Source: Conchocele bisecta
Lineage: Eukaryota; Mollusca; Bivalvia; Lucinida; Thyasiridae
Assembly (NCBI GenBank): GCA_029237695.1
Contig: JAQRGA010000053.1
Span: 62,001-126,000 of the forward strand
Length of the DNA: 64,000 nt
Reading direction: 5' to 3'
Position numbers and translations under genes: made by a program. Positions 45,801-60,800 of the stretch are shown here, in pieces. The notes under the pieces are model-generated. The model was not told the origin of the DNA. It did no database searches and saw only the letters and a program-made list of their open reading frames with translations. Positions within the stretch are counted from its first letter, which is position 1. Each line of letters opens with the position of its first letter.

Positions 45801-48800
45801 TTACTATATATGAATGTATACTGTATCTATCTCTATGTGATATATGAACTAGACTGTCTCTTATATCTGTGTACTATATAATGAACGTAGACTGTTTATA
45901 TATCTCTGTTACTAATATATGAGTTTCATACTGTATTATCTCTCTGTGACTATATAATGTACGTCACTGTATCTATATTCTGTTACTAATATATGATGTA
46001 AAAGAACTGTATTATATCTCTGTTACTATATAATGATCATCAACAACGTATCTATCTCTGTTACTATATGAACATAGACGTATGCTTATCTCTGTTACAT
46101 AATGAATGTATACTGTATCTTATCTCTCTGTGACTATATAATGAACGTAGACTGTATCTTATATCTCTGTTACTATATAATGAATGTAGACTGTATCTTA
46201 TATCTCTGTTACTATATGAACATGACTGTCTACTCTGTTACTATAATGAATGTACTGTATCTATCTCTGTGACTATATAATGAACGAGACGTATCTTATA
46301 AATCTGTTACATATAAAATGAACGTAGACTGTATCTTATATCTCTGTTACTATATAATGAATCGTAGACTGTATCTTATATCTCGTTACTATAAATGATA
46401 GACTGATCTTATATCTCTGTTATATATATGAATGTATACTGTATCTTATCTCTCTGTATCTATAATCGTGTCTGTTACTTATATCTCTGTACTATATAAT
46501 AACGAGACTGTATCTTATATCTCTGTTACTATATAATGAATGTATACTGTATCTTATATCTCTATTGCTATATAATGAACGTAGACTTATATCTCTGTTA
46601 CTATATAATGAATGTATACTGTATCTTATATCTCTGTTGCTATATAATGAACGTAGACTTATATCTCTGTTGCTATATAATGAACGTAGACTTATATCTC
46701 TGTTACTATATAATGAACACAGACTGTATCTTATCTCTCTGTGACTATATAATGAACGTAGACTGTATCTTATATCTCTGTTACTATATAATGAACGTAG
46801 ACTGTATCTTATATCTCTGTTACTATATAATGAACGTAGACTGTATCTTATATCTCTGTTACTATATAATGAATGTAGACTGTATCATATATCTCTGTGA
46901 CTATATAATGAACGTAGACTTATATCTCTGTTACTATATAATGAACATAGACTGTATCTTATATCTCTGTTACTATATAATGAATGTAGACTGTATCTTA
47001 TATCTCTGTGACTATATAATGAACGTAGACTGTATCTTATATCTCTGTGACTATATGTCAGATTGACTTGAAACTTTATATCCTTGTTTATCATCATCCA
47101 TATGTTTTCTGTGTAGCTACCGAAGGTCACATGACTTTACAAGATTTGCATCTGGGAGATGACCAGAAGTTATGCTTTCTGTCAAATCCCATGAATTGTT
47201 AACATGCAATTGTATTTACCTGTAACTTTTACCTGTAACATCATTACTTAATAAATATTGTTTAAAGCAAGATTTGCATTAAAGTCTTTCATCACCTTAT
47301 ATCTGTACAAACTTAAGTCATAGGTGGGTGGCAGGTCGGAGCATGCAATGGGTAATTTAACAAACGGGGTTCAGCCTTGCTGGAATCCCGACTGGAGACT
47401 GGAGACGTCTTTGACATTTTGTATGAGACAGTTATACCCATTAGGTGAGTATTACGATTATTTGTAATCATATTACTTTTAGGGGAAGGGGCCAAGTGGC
47501 TTTGGTGTGGTATGGACCTGGCACCAGGTCCGGTTATTCTGATTTCAGGGCTTAATATATATTCCCTCCCCCACAATGCAGCAGGTTGAATACGGGATAA
47601 AACCCGTTGGCCCGGCCTTAAATGACCTCAGCTGTTGATAGGCTGATAGCCTGGTATTCTCCATGTATTGTAGAATGGCAGGATGTCGGGGAGCAGCAGT
47701 GAGCTATAAGCTAGATATGAGAAACACTAGCCTGATATTCTCCATGTATCGTAGAATGGCAGGATTTTGGGGAGCAGCTGTGAGATATAAGCTAGATATG
47801 AGAAACACTAGCCTGATATTCTCCATGTATTGCAGAATGGCAGGATGTCGGGTAGCAGCAGTGAGACGGACGTCTCGTCAGTGTCTGCCTTCAATGGAGA
47901 AATCACAGACGGTACTGCCCGCAATTCAAATATAGCACTTTTATTAGCCAGGTTTTTTTTATGCCCCCACTACCGAAAGGTACGGGGCCATATAGTGTTA
48001 CCGGCGTCCGTCCCGTCCGTACGTCCGTCCCGTCCGTCCCGTCCGTCCGTACGTCCCGATATTATATTCTTTAGTAACTTCTACATGGCTTCTCATATTA
48101 TGTCAATATTTATACACGTGATACATATGAACATCCCTTACACACTCCACCCACCAGTACTTCGACCTTGACCTTTGGCCTTGACCTTTTCCACTTTAAA
48201 TGTTTGCTTGGCACTTTGGGACAAATCTACGTGCACGTTTCTCAATCCTACACTAACTTCTCAATACTTTTGCCAATCGCTTCAAATATTTATACACATG
48301 ATACATATGAACATGCCCTAAACAAACATCCACCACCCAGTACTTCGACCTTGACCTTTGACCTTCACCTTTTCTACTTTAAATGTTTACTTACCACTTT
48401 GGGACAAATCTACGTGCACGTTTCTCAATCCTACAATAACTTCTCAATACTTTTGCCAATCCCTTAAATATTTATACACATGATACATATGAACATGCCC
48501 TACACACTCCACCACCCAGTACTTCGACCTTGACCTTTGATCTTCACCTTTTCTACTTTAAATGTTTACTTAACACTTTGGGACAAATCTACGTGCATGT
48601 TTCTCAATCCTACAATAACTTCTCAATACTTTTGCCAATCGCTTACATATTTATACACATGATACATATGAACATGCCCTACACACTCCACCACCCAGTA
48701 CTTCGACCTTGACCTTTGATCTTCACCTTTTCTACTTTAAATGTTTACTTAGCACTTTGGGACAAATCTACGTGCATGTTTCTCAATCCTACCTTGACCT

Positions 48801-51800
48801 TTGACCTTCACCTTTTTATGCCCCCGCAAACGAATGGTGAGTGGGGCATATAGTGTTGCCGGCGTCCGTCCGTACTCGGGTAAATGGCTTGTAATCAAAT
48901 ATGCCTCGTTTTCTTTGGCTGCCAGCGGGGGCATTCGTGTGCCAACAGGCCACATTTCTAGTTTTAAATAAAATACCGGCTATAATAATAGTATTGGATT
49001 GGCAAAAGCCGGGTGGACGGGTGGGCGTTTGTGGCGGTGTCCAAGTCCAATATTAAGTTGTTGTGTTTTGTCCATTTCTCCGTTACTGTACCACCTAGAA
49101 CCACCATACATGCACAACTTTATTACCAACAGGTAATCATATACCACTATCCAACATGTGACCTGTTTTTGACCTTGACCTATTTTTTCTGTGTAATCGA
49201 CTTAGCCATGTTCAATGTTAAGTCTTTGTGTTTAAATCCATTTCTCAAGTACTATACCACCTGCCGTGTGTTGCAGATTATTTCCAGATGCCATACGACA
49301 TGATGCGTGAGAATCTCCAGCGGAGTTTCCGGGAAACGTGCTGCAAGATCAAGGACAACATGCGCCGATGTTCCCAGCACACGGCCCCCGGTAAGTCACT
49401 CATGTTCCCGGCACACTGCCCCCGGTAAGTCATGCATGTTCCCGGCACACGGCTTCCAGTAAGTCCTGCATGTTCCCGGCACACGGCCCCCGGTAAGTCA
49501 CGCATGTTCCCGGCACACGGCCTCCGGTAAGTCATGCATGTTCCCGGCACACGGCCCCGGTAAGTCACGCATGTTGCCACCACACAGCCCCGGTAAGTCA
49601 CGCATGTTGCCACCACACAGCCCCGATAAGTCACGCATGTTCCCGGCACATGACCCCCGGTAAGTCACGCATGTTTCCGCCACACAGCCCCCAGTAAGTC
49701 CCCGCATGTTGCCGGCACATGGCGCCCGGTAAGTCATGCATGTTGCCGGCACACGGTCCACGGTAAATCACGCATATGCCGGCACACGACCCCCGGTAAG
49801 TCACACGTGTCGAATACCCGGCTAGTGGCCTTGAAAGTTGTACAGGCAAGGCTAGGGAACACGTAGGAATTCCTCGGCCTGACGAGGAATTCCTACCATT
49901 TCCCAGTCGAGCCTGATCAATCTGATATGAAAGGGTGCTAGTATTCAATTTATCAGGTAACTTTATGTCAGACATTGATTTCATGTGACCAAAGGAACAT
50001 CAGCGAAGGTAGCCGTGTACCCTGGAACCTCTCTAAACCGGACACCAAGACAATTGGTTATTCCTCTCATGTGATAATGTCTGGTCGTGATTGCATAGCA
50101 CACAACTATGGCTCAGAAGGATCAAATGCATGATTTACAGTGAAACCTCTCTAAGTCGGAGACACTGGGGACCTCACAGGGTGCATCTCAGATAATAATG
50201 CATGTTCATGATTGCAAAAGACATACGTATGTCACAGAATGGTCATATGTCCGATTTACAGTGAGAGGTTTCACTGTATGTATTATTGTATTGTTTGACG
50301 CAGCATTATGAAGGTGGTTGACTAAATGTTATTAAAACTGGAAGTAGTTTAATAATCATAAGTGGCTGGCAGGTGGGGAGTATGTGATGGGTAATTTAAC
50401 GATCGGGGTTTCCTTACCGGAATTCCGACTGGAGACCTGGTTTGGCCCTCACATACGTCTTTGACATTTTGTATGTGACAGTTGAATCTGGTTGTACCCC
50501 TTATGTGAGTATTACGATTATTCGTAATCCTATTTTAGGGAAGGGGCCAAGTGACTTTGGTGTGGTATGGACCTGGCACCAGGTCAGGTTATTCTAATTT
50601 CAGGGCTGATTATATTTTTTCTCGATGTAAATATTCCGTTCTTATTTTGGGATTTTCGCCCCAATCCAGCAGGTTAAAATGGGATCGAACCCGTTTGCCC
50701 GGCCTTACATGACCATAGCTATTGATATCATAGGCAGTTAAACACCAATAAACAAACAAACAATTAATAATCATTAAGTGGCATTTCCTTTTTTTCTCAC
50801 CTGTGACCCTGAATCGCAATATCTAATTGGTCAACCACGTAAACAAAATGTAGATGGTGACGCAATTCAAAATGTATATCGCTGTTGCTTGATCTGAATT
50901 TTGTTCTTTATTATAATGAAGGTGAATTAACAGACAATATTGAACCTTCCGTGTAGGCGGCAAGTCAGCCAGCCAGAGACCGAGTCCGGGTAAATCACCG
51001 AGTCGGGACGGGGAGCGGCGGGCAGAGGAGCTGGATAAGCTGCGGAAACAGATCGACAAATACAAGGACATTGTCAAGCAGCAAGAGGACTTAATTCAGG
51101 TGACTCGCATGGCTCTGCCATTCCACCTTAGAGAACTATCCAACTGTATGGCCTTAATTCAGGTGACTCGCATCGCTCTGCCATTCCACCTTAGACAACT
51201 ATCCAACTGTATGGCCTTAATTCAGGGGACTCGCATGGCTCTGCCATTCCACCTTAGACAAATATTCAACTGTATGGCCTTAATTCAGGTGACTCACATG
51301 TCTGCCATTCCACCTTAGACAACTATCCAACTGTATGGCCTTAATTCAGGTGACTCACATGTCTCTGCCATTCCACCTTAAACAACTATCCAACTGTATG
51401 GCCTTAATTCAGGTGACTCGCATGGCTCTGCCATTCCACCTTAGACAAGTATCCAACTGTATGGCCTTAATTCAGGTGACTCGCATGGCTCTGCCATTCC
51501 ACCTTAGACAACTATCCAATTGTATGGCCTTAATTCAGGTGACTCGCTTGGCGCTGCCATTCCACCTTAGACATCTATCCAACTACATGGCCTAATTCAG
51601 GTGACTCACATGGCTCTGCCATTCCACCTTAGACAACTATCCAACTGTGGCCTCAATTCAGGTAACTCGCATGGCTCCGCCATTCCACCTTAGACAACTA
51701 TCCAACTGTATGGCCTTAATTCAGGTGACTCGCATGGCTCTGCCATTCCACCTTAGACAACTATCCAACTGTATGGCCTTAATTCAGGTGACTCACATGG

Positions 51801-54800
51801 CTGCCATTCCACCTTAGACAACTATCCAACTGTATGGCCTTAATTCAGGTGACTCGCATGGCTCTGCCATTCCACTTTAGACAACTATCCAACTGTATGG
51901 CCTCATTTCAGGTGACTCGCATGGCTCTGCCATTCCACCTTAGACAACTATCCAACTGTATGGCCTTAATTCAGGTGACTCGCATCGCTCTGCCATTCCA
52001 CTTTAGACAACTATCCAACCGAACGACCTTAATTCAGGTGACTCGCATGGCTCTGCCATTCCACCTTAGACAACTATCCAACTGTGTGGCCTTAATTCAG
52101 GTGACTCGCATGGCTCTGCCATCCCACTTTAGACAACTATCCAACCGAACGACCTTAATTCAGATGACTCGCATGGCTCTGCCATTCCACCTTAGACAAC
52201 TATCCAACTGTATGGCCTTAATTCAGGAGACTCGCATGGCTCTGCCATTCCACTTTAGACAACTATGCAACCGAACGACCTTAATTCAGGTGACTCGCAT
52301 GGCTATTCCATTCCACCTTAGACAACTATCCAACTGTATGGCCTTAATTCAGGTGACTCGCATGGCTCTGCCATTCCACTTTAGACAACTATCCAACCGA
52401 ACGACCTTAATTCAGGTGACTCGCATGGCTCTGCCATTCCACTGTAGACAACTATCCAACTGTATGGCCTTAATTCAGGTGACTCACATGGCTCTGCCAT
52501 TCCACCTTAGACAACTATCCAACTGTAGGGTCTTAATTCAGGTGACTCACATGGCTGCCATTCCACCTTAGAACAACTATCCAACTGTGTGGCCTAATTC
52601 AGGTGACTGACTGGTGGTGTCATATTTGAGAAAATAAACCAGGCATATTATGTATTCACACTATACGGGCGGCAGTGGACACAGATTGTCGTCGCGATAA
52701 CTTAAGTTTGCCTTGTCGAATCTTCACCAAATTTAGCGTACATGTTTATCATGGGAAGGGGAATTATCTCGCTTCGGTGGCCATTTTTATTTTTCACTTT
52801 TTATGTTTTTGTCCTTGCAATAACTCGATGCATATTAACCAAATTTGGTGTATATGTGTATCATGGCAAGAGGAAGAAACCTATTGATTATAAAATTTAA
52901 AACAATTTTCCGACAGGATAATCTCCCTTGTATCCTTGTATCCCTGTATCCTTGTCCTTGCGAACTTAAGTTCTACTTGACGGATCTTAACCAAAATGTT
53001 GTTGCAGCAATCAATCAGCACGCAGTCGCGGTCCATGGAGAACAGTTTCCTGCAGGAGTCCCAGATCCTCCAGGAACGGGAGAGCCTGTCGGAGCAGCGG
53101 CGAACCTTCTACCAGGAGAAGGCCAACTTTGAGGAGGATCGCCGCAAGTTCACTGAGACTGCCATACTGCTCTCCAAGGAGGTACACTGGCACCGACTGC
53201 TCCAGACAGAACTACCTGAATCTCTGTCTGCTTAATTATACCCCCATACCCCGACAGCGAGTTGTGTGGTGCAGTGGTGTATTTAATTAGAGTTGTTCTT
53301 CCATACTGCTCATCAAGGAGATGCGCTGGGATAAACATCCAAAACACCCATGTCTGTGCTGTACTTGTGGCTGTGACTGGAGAAATGGGGCTTATGGGTT
53401 TTGCGATCAGTGTAGATCCAGATCATCCTGTGCATATGCACAGTCTGATCAGGATCTACACTGTTCGTCTTGCCATTCCAGCAATGAAAATCCTGTCATG
53501 CGTCTAGCAAGCAATAATGATCATTATCAGGCTACAGGAGTGTGCTATTTGTTCAGGAGCTACACTAGTCACAATTCCCATAAGCCCCATTTCCCGAGTC
53601 ACAGTCACATATTTAGTATACCTGTTTTCGAATCTGCGGGTGACATTGTTTCAGCAATTAATTAGCACACACCGAGACTGCCATACTGCCCAGCGAGGAG
53701 GTGTGATGCGACCATGCCTAACAGAACACACCCATCTCTGTGCTGAATTATACTCCCTATACAGCGAGTTGTGTGGCGCTGGGGGATATTTAATTATAGT
53801 CAGGTTGTTCGTCCAGACCGCCCAGCAAGGAGGTATGAGCCTCATTTCTTATGAACTTAGTTAACTTGTTAGTAAATACCATATTCACTGGTGCTGCGCC
53901 GATGTAACATATTTCACATCAAAAAATGCACCGGTTTCCTGACGAGATGTCACTCGGCTCTACCTAGAGCTATCACATAAATACATGTTTCGTCTAGTAA
54001 CATTGCGCTGTGTTTATGCAGTATCTTCTGCATGTAGCTCAATGGGAATTTGTCAGGAATTTGGTGCCTATTTGGAAGTGAAACAATTTAGGCGGGCGCG
54101 GAGTGCAGCACCAGTGATGTTAAACCACCATCCATCTTGTAGAAGATGCAGCACCGGGTTCCTGACGAGATGTCATTTGACTCTACCTGGAGCTATTGCA
54201 GCATATTTGTGCAAATATTAAACCACCATCCATCTTTTAGAAGAAGCAGCTCGAGGCGGAGCGGACTGACCTGCTCAAGTCCCAGTTCCTCCAGATTGCG
54301 CCATTCACCAGTAAACCGCCCACCCCACCCAAGTCCTCCGCCTGGCCCGCCACTCCACCCACCACCACGTGGCTGCGCGGGGAGAAGACCCGCCTACTGC
54401 CCTCCACCCCTATGTTCTCCCCCGCCCCTGGCAAGGTGAAGACGCCCTCCACTGCCGAGCTGTACCGTGTACTAGGGCTGGACAGGAAATCTTCGTGCCA
54501 GTAAGTCTGTCTGTTTGGGGCTGGACAGGAAATATTTGTGCCAGTAAGTCTGTCTGTGTGGGGCTGGACAGGAAATATTTGTGCCAGTAAGTCTGTCTGT
54601 GTGGGGCTGGAGAGAAAATCTTTGTGCCAGTAAGTCTGTCCGTGTGGGGCGGGACAGGAACTCTTTGTCCTGGCCCTCGACACAAACCTCCGTCCATATT
54701 GGTATAACATTTTAATGACGCAATAGGGCCAACTTAAATTTTTCATGGTATTTCCTTCACTTGGTGTTTTTGACATTGAAATCTGACTTGCAAAGGCGAT

Positions 54801-57800
54801 AATTAGCCGACAAACACATGTTTATAACCAAGGGCAAGTTGCGACTGTATTCATACAATGTTCAATCTGCATCGTTGGAGGTACCATCTGAGGCAGAGTT
54901 TAAGTGCTGTCAAACCATGTTTTATTGAAAAAGAAGACAAAATATGAAACAACAGCAGACAACAAGTTAAGTTGTTAAAAGGGTTGAACTGAAAATTATC
55001 TTATTCTGATTTTTTAATATTTTAATTAATTCCTAGCAAATACATATTTTGGTTTCATTTTTACTTTTTAATTTTTCCCGAAATGCTTTATTTCATATAG
55101 AACTAACCACTGCATAATTATATTTGATGATTAAAAGTATGCAGAATTATTATACTGAATTTATTACAAAATGGCTGTGATAATGTAATAAATTCAGTAT
55201 AATACAAATTAATAAATGTATCCTTCAATTGAAAATTTCTCCCTCAAAGTATACTTTGCTAGATATGTATACTCTGCAATGTTAGTGAAATAGGCTACTA
55301 GTGTTGTTCAACCAATGTCACATCAACAAATGTCCAATTAGTCCGTTGTGTTATGTTAAATATAATTGGTTCGTCGGATTTTTTTGGGGATTAGGTACAC
55401 TATATATTTTTTAAATGGAAATTGCACGAGGAATCCGAAAATCGATGTTGCGATTTGCGGAAATAAGTTTTTACACCTCGATTTTGAATTTTAAAATGGT
55501 CGCCATAAAAAAACTAGTTTTTTCTCATTATGTCGCTTTTATACAATATATTTTCTCAAAATAAATTGCGAATTCCACATTTTCAATCAATCTATATCCG
55601 ATTAATATATTTTTAAATTGAAACATAAAACTTATGACATTACCAACCCGCATAGAATGGTTTGACACAGTCCTCGTTCACTAAATTTGCTTGTAAACTA
55701 AATATGCAGCTGCTAATGCACATGCTATACTGCAATCAATGTAGACCCAAATCCATCTGCCTGTGCGTACATGCTGATATAGGTCGCATAAACCCCAATG
55801 CACCCATTACGATTGAACGCGCGTTGTTATTACACTACTTGGTTATTGATTGATAGTACAAAGTTTCGCGTTACGACGTTAGCGTTGATAAGTGCATGCA
55901 GTTCAATATCCGTGTGGCGGGAACGTTACATTCACGTGCCTCCTTATGAAGCAGCAAAACATTAACATATCAAATTGTATTTCAATTCATATTAGTTGCT
56001 ACATCGATTATTCCTCCATGACAGTGTATAATTCAGTATATGTTTGACCATGCGAGCGGGACTGAGCACACATTGGCAGGTGTGCATCGTGTGTCAAGCA
56101 GACACGGTGTAGAAAGGACCGTTGGTTGTTCAACCACAGTCTGAGACTTGTAAACGTATGCTTGATGCCATACAGGAACGGTAATATTTCCAAGACAGCG
56201 ATTTTGCACATATCAACCAACGACGCGCGCGTGATGCTCATGCTATCGATGTAAAATATCACAAGCAATGCTGGAATGTGTACTACATCATAAGGGAAGC
56301 TGAAAATGAAAGCAACCAAGAAAGACCAATTGAGTTACTAAATTTAATTGACAGAGAAGGAGATATTATCGATGGCAGACATTGAAATCACTTACTGGAA
56401 CTCATTAGGTGTCATACAAGTGGAGAAATAATGTCCTAAATACGACAGAAAATGGCTCAAACAGATAGTTATGCATGGGTTGTCCCATTTGCTATATGTA
56501 CTCAAAAAGTGCCATTTTCTATTCGCCAAATGCATGTGTTGAGGACTTGACAAATATTGCTTTTGAAACTGATAAAGAAAACATGAACTCCTTGAACAGT
56601 ATATGCAAGGCGAACATATGTCTAGATTCACAAGCAGACTTGTTGATCAAAGTATTCCTGTAACCAGCACCACTGAAGACATGCATGTTGAACCTCATTC
56701 ACTGATCAGGTGGGTTCTGGTGGGCACCCTCAATGAATTGTAAAATGTAGCACGGACACATATGGTTGACAGAACTGTGCTCACGATACGCCAATGCATT
56801 ATGTATGGTCTTAAAACTGATAGACAGGTACACCATTAACCAACAAATGATTCTTCTGTGTTCTAGAGAGGTAGAGGGCGCAAAAGTCCACAGGTTCTTG
56901 GATTAGGATTTGCTATCCGACATAAAACCAGGAGCAAGAAGGTTATCGATCTTCTACATGCAAATAACAGCTGTATACTGCACAGCCGGGTACTCAGTCT
57001 TGAAACATAACTGGCAAACGCGGTGGTTGACAACATAAACCAGTTTGGTGGACTGCATATACCACCGTTTATTAAGAAAAGTATATTTGTGTGTTTTGCA
57101 GTTGACAATGCTAACTTTCTGGAAGATACACCTGGTGGTAAAAGGACTTCACATGGTACAATTACAGAAGGACAGTGCTCAGGGGATCCGATCACGCTAC
57201 CTGTGTGCATACAGGATGAAAGTAGCATAACAGTAACCCCGTACCACACACCGATCGTACCGTGTAGTAAGCATAATCCACATCCGCCGTCATCACCAGA
57301 GGCTGAAATACTTTGTTCAAAGTCAGTGCTGCTGGTATTGATGACACAAAACAGTTTCATTTGCTTATCTCTTACATAGAATCTCGACTCCATGAGAGTG
57401 ACGAATGCACACCTGGTCTGATTCCTGGCTGGGCAGGATACTTTTTATTAGTCTCTGGAGTTTGATCATTGACACAAATTGGGACCATGCCTTTTTTGCC
57501 GGAAGTAGCACACGATTGATCAACTCTAATGAACTGATTAGTTGTTGGAAAAGACCATCCATCTGTGGTCTCCTGTGATATGGCCCTGTTAAAAAGATAG
57601 TGAAGATCATTGATTCGAACCCCAATATGAAGAAACAGGTTTATAATATGCCACAGCTGGGAGAGTTGTACGTTGTTATGGCTGCTCTGCGAGCAGTAGA
57701 ATCTTCAAGTTAAAACTCTGGAATCAATGATGCATGGCTATAAGCAGATGTGTATGGAGCAGCAACTACAAGACAAATCTTGAAAGTTCAAGGAAATCCT

Positions 57801-60800
57801 CTCTATCGCCTGACCATCATAAGTATGTCCCTCAAGAATAAGTACCCCAAATATTGAAGATGTACTCATCAGGAAATAGGAAACAGACGATATGTGTTTA
57901 AATTGATTGATTAAAGGATACAAAATATATGTATGGACGGCTAATGATACTAACAAAGTCGAGCAGGGATGTTTATATGAGGAAGACTATTGGAGAGCAT
58001 GGGTTTACATGGGTCACTCTTTCACCAAGTGGATCAATACTCCCATGCAATGACAAATCGAAGTTGATACACGCACCTCACGATGTGTCAACTAATGCAA
58101 AATTGCCATTTGCGATGGAATGATAATTGTACAAAAGCTGGAAGTAATCGGCAACACTACAGACAGTCGAAGATCTCAGCAAATGTTTGATCAATAGGCT
58201 AATCTAAGATGTGGTAAACTATTATACATGTACAGTATATACAAAGGAGACTCCATGAAGACTGCAACCAGAGCAATTAGGAGCAAAGGAAGCCACATGT
58301 ACAGTACCAGGTTAAGGACAGCCACATGTACAGTACCAGGTTAAGGACAGCCACATGTACAGTGCCAGGTTAAGGACAGCCACATGTACAGTGCCAGGTT
58401 AAGGACAGCCACATGTACAGTGCCAGGTTAAGGACAGCCACATGTACAGTACCAGGTTAAGGACAGCCACAGTACAGTACCAGTAAGGACGCACCATGGT
58501 AGGACAGTTCACATGTTACAGTGCATTTTCCAGTTAAGGACAGCCACATGTACAGTACCAGGTTAAGGACAGCCACATGTACAGTACCATGTTAAGGACA
58601 GCCACATGTCAGTACCATTAGATAGACCACCACATACAGTACCAGGTTAAGGACAGCCACATGTACAGTACCAGGTTAAGGACAGCCCCATGTACAGTAC
58701 CAGGTTAAGGATGGCACAAAACTTAAGCAAATCTCCATGCAACGTAAGACTAAGGAAGACCTGACAACCTGCTTGGCAAATAAACTCATAGTGCACAGGT
58801 CCGAAACAGAGAAAGTCGTGATCGTCTCTGCAAATGGAAAAATAATGTGCAACTGTGAAATACTGTTTGAAACCATGAGGAAGCTCACATTTTGATAATC
58901 CACCATGCAATATTGATAATTCACCATGCAATATTAATAATTCACCAATTCACCATGCAATATTGATAATTCACCATGCAATATTGGCTAACGTTTGCAA
59001 TCAAACTGATCAAATTAATGAAATACCCCCGGACACTAACGCACTAATGTTAATATGTAAGTACAGCCTCTTACGCAGTGGTACATCAATTTCAATGGTA
59101 TCGGGGGTTGTTGACATGAGGTCTTATGGACGGAGCTTGGTGAAAGGAAGGCAAAGGAATTGCCAGCGTTACATGCTTTCTCTGGCACAGACACTAATTA
59201 GCGGGGAGATTTTCGAGAGTTGGAAAGTGGTTCAAATTGTATCTGTATCAGGAAGAAGGTGTCGTAGATGCGTTCCAGATGTTGCTTGACTGTGATTCTG
59301 TCTCATTTGTTTGCCTATCTTCCAAAGGGTGTCAACATTACCCGCATACCCGAGCAGACCAGAATATAAGGACCAGCTACAGTTGCTCAGCAGGTACACA
59401 TTGCTCCTGTTGGACATGGATATTATCAGGACAATGATGTTTGTATACATCCACACACATCGGACGTTTCCCCAGCATATATAGCAATTTTTGAAATGGT
59501 CAGATGACAGTGCAAGACTAAGTGTGCAAGCACAACGCGATGGCATGTACAGATCTTTGTAAGTGTAGTACAGACCAGAGACTGATGAGGATACTCATAT
59601 TGAGAATGCCATTCCATCTGATGTTGACTGTGATTCTGATGAAAGAACCATTGCCGAATAACATAAGCGACCGTGACAGTAACGTTTGTAGTGTAATTTT
59701 ATGTAATGTTAAACCTGCACCGAAAAGACATTATCGGAACACTTGAACAACTGATGTAGGATTTGGTTGTCTACATATTCTACATTCATACATGAGCATC
59801 GTCCTCACCACATGTGTATTTAACAATATAGCTAATAAATCATATAACCAGTTGTACATGTTATGTGAGGTGCATATGTATCCTAAACATCACATACCAA
59901 GGGTAATTGAAGATAGTATACCATTTTTGTCGAGCCCGCTTGCGGAAAGTGAGATATAGTGATCACAATTGTGTCCGTCCGTCCGTCCGTCCGTCCGTCC
60001 GTCCATGCACACATTAGGGTACTTATGGGGTAGGGGGCGTGGTCTAAGACAATGGGTTAGGGTTAGAACACAATGGAACTTAATCCGTACCCCGTAAGCC
60101 TATTGTGTCTTACGGGGTATTTCCTTTGATCTTTTATATAGCAAGTACCCTCTAAGGTCCGAAATGTAAGTTCGTCCGTCCGTCCGTCTGTCCGTGTGTG
60201 CGTCTGTCCGTCCGTCCGAAATATGCGTTAAAGTTTTTAAATACCTTATATCTCTGCAGTCCTATGTCACATTGACTTGAAACTTCATATGCTTATTAGT
60301 CATCATCCATATATTCATGCTGTATCCCACTCATGCGGCCCCTGTGTCCAAGGTCAAGGTCAAATGACTTAGAAGTTTGCATTTCGAAATCTGCGTTAAA
60401 GTTTTTAAATACCTTATATCTCTGCAGTCCTAAGTCACATTGACTTGAAACTTCATATGCTTATTAGTCATCATCCATATATTCATGCTGTATCCCACTC
60501 ATGCGGCCCCTGTGTCCAAGGTCAAGGTCAAATGACTTAGAAGTTTGCATTTCGAAATCTGCATTAAAGTTTTTAAATACCTTATATCTCTGCAGTCCTA
60601 AGTCACATTGACTTGAAACTTCATGTGCTTATTAGTCATCATCCATATATTCATGCTATATCCCACTCATGCAGCCCCTGGTCCAAGGTCAAAGTCAAAT
60701 GACTTAGAAGTTTGCATTTCGAAATCTGCGTTAAAGTTTTTAAATACCTTATATCTCTGCATTCCTAAGTCACATTGACTAGTCATCATCCATATATTCA

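Larger units (their letters stand above)
56340..59750 (+). pseudogene. Decayed multicopy transposon-associated gene, function unknown
   Basis: Short conserved blocks on the plus strand in different frames: VDRTVLTIRQCIMYG (~56765), SPQVLGLGFAIRHKTRSKK (~56890), LHIPPFIKKSIFVCFAVDNA with DTPGGKRTSHGTI (57053-57170), KKQVYNMPQLGELYVVMAAL (~57630) and, near the 3' end, CKHNAMACTDLCKC (~59524). I recognise these blocks as belonging to proteins found in many copies in bivalve and coral genomes, but know no assigned activity. Several frameshifts and stops, plus a 29-bp array (58294-58712) in the middle, make it non-functional. Its place between long inverted repeats suggests it belonged to the enclosing element. 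Confidence 0.6.

Noticed and set aside
45376..47130. Tyr/Leu/Ile/Cys-rich frames (128, 176 and 81 aa)
   Set aside because: Generated by the 39-bp minisatellite.
51100..52571. Repeated ALPFHLRQLSNCMALIQ frames up to 245 aa
   Set aside because: The 63-bp array in intron 9 keeps frames open; the array starts from an exon end and lies in an intron.
60050..60070. GGGTTAGGGTTAG resembling telomere repeat
   Set aside because: Only two units, inside a repeat element with other GGG-rich words; no array.
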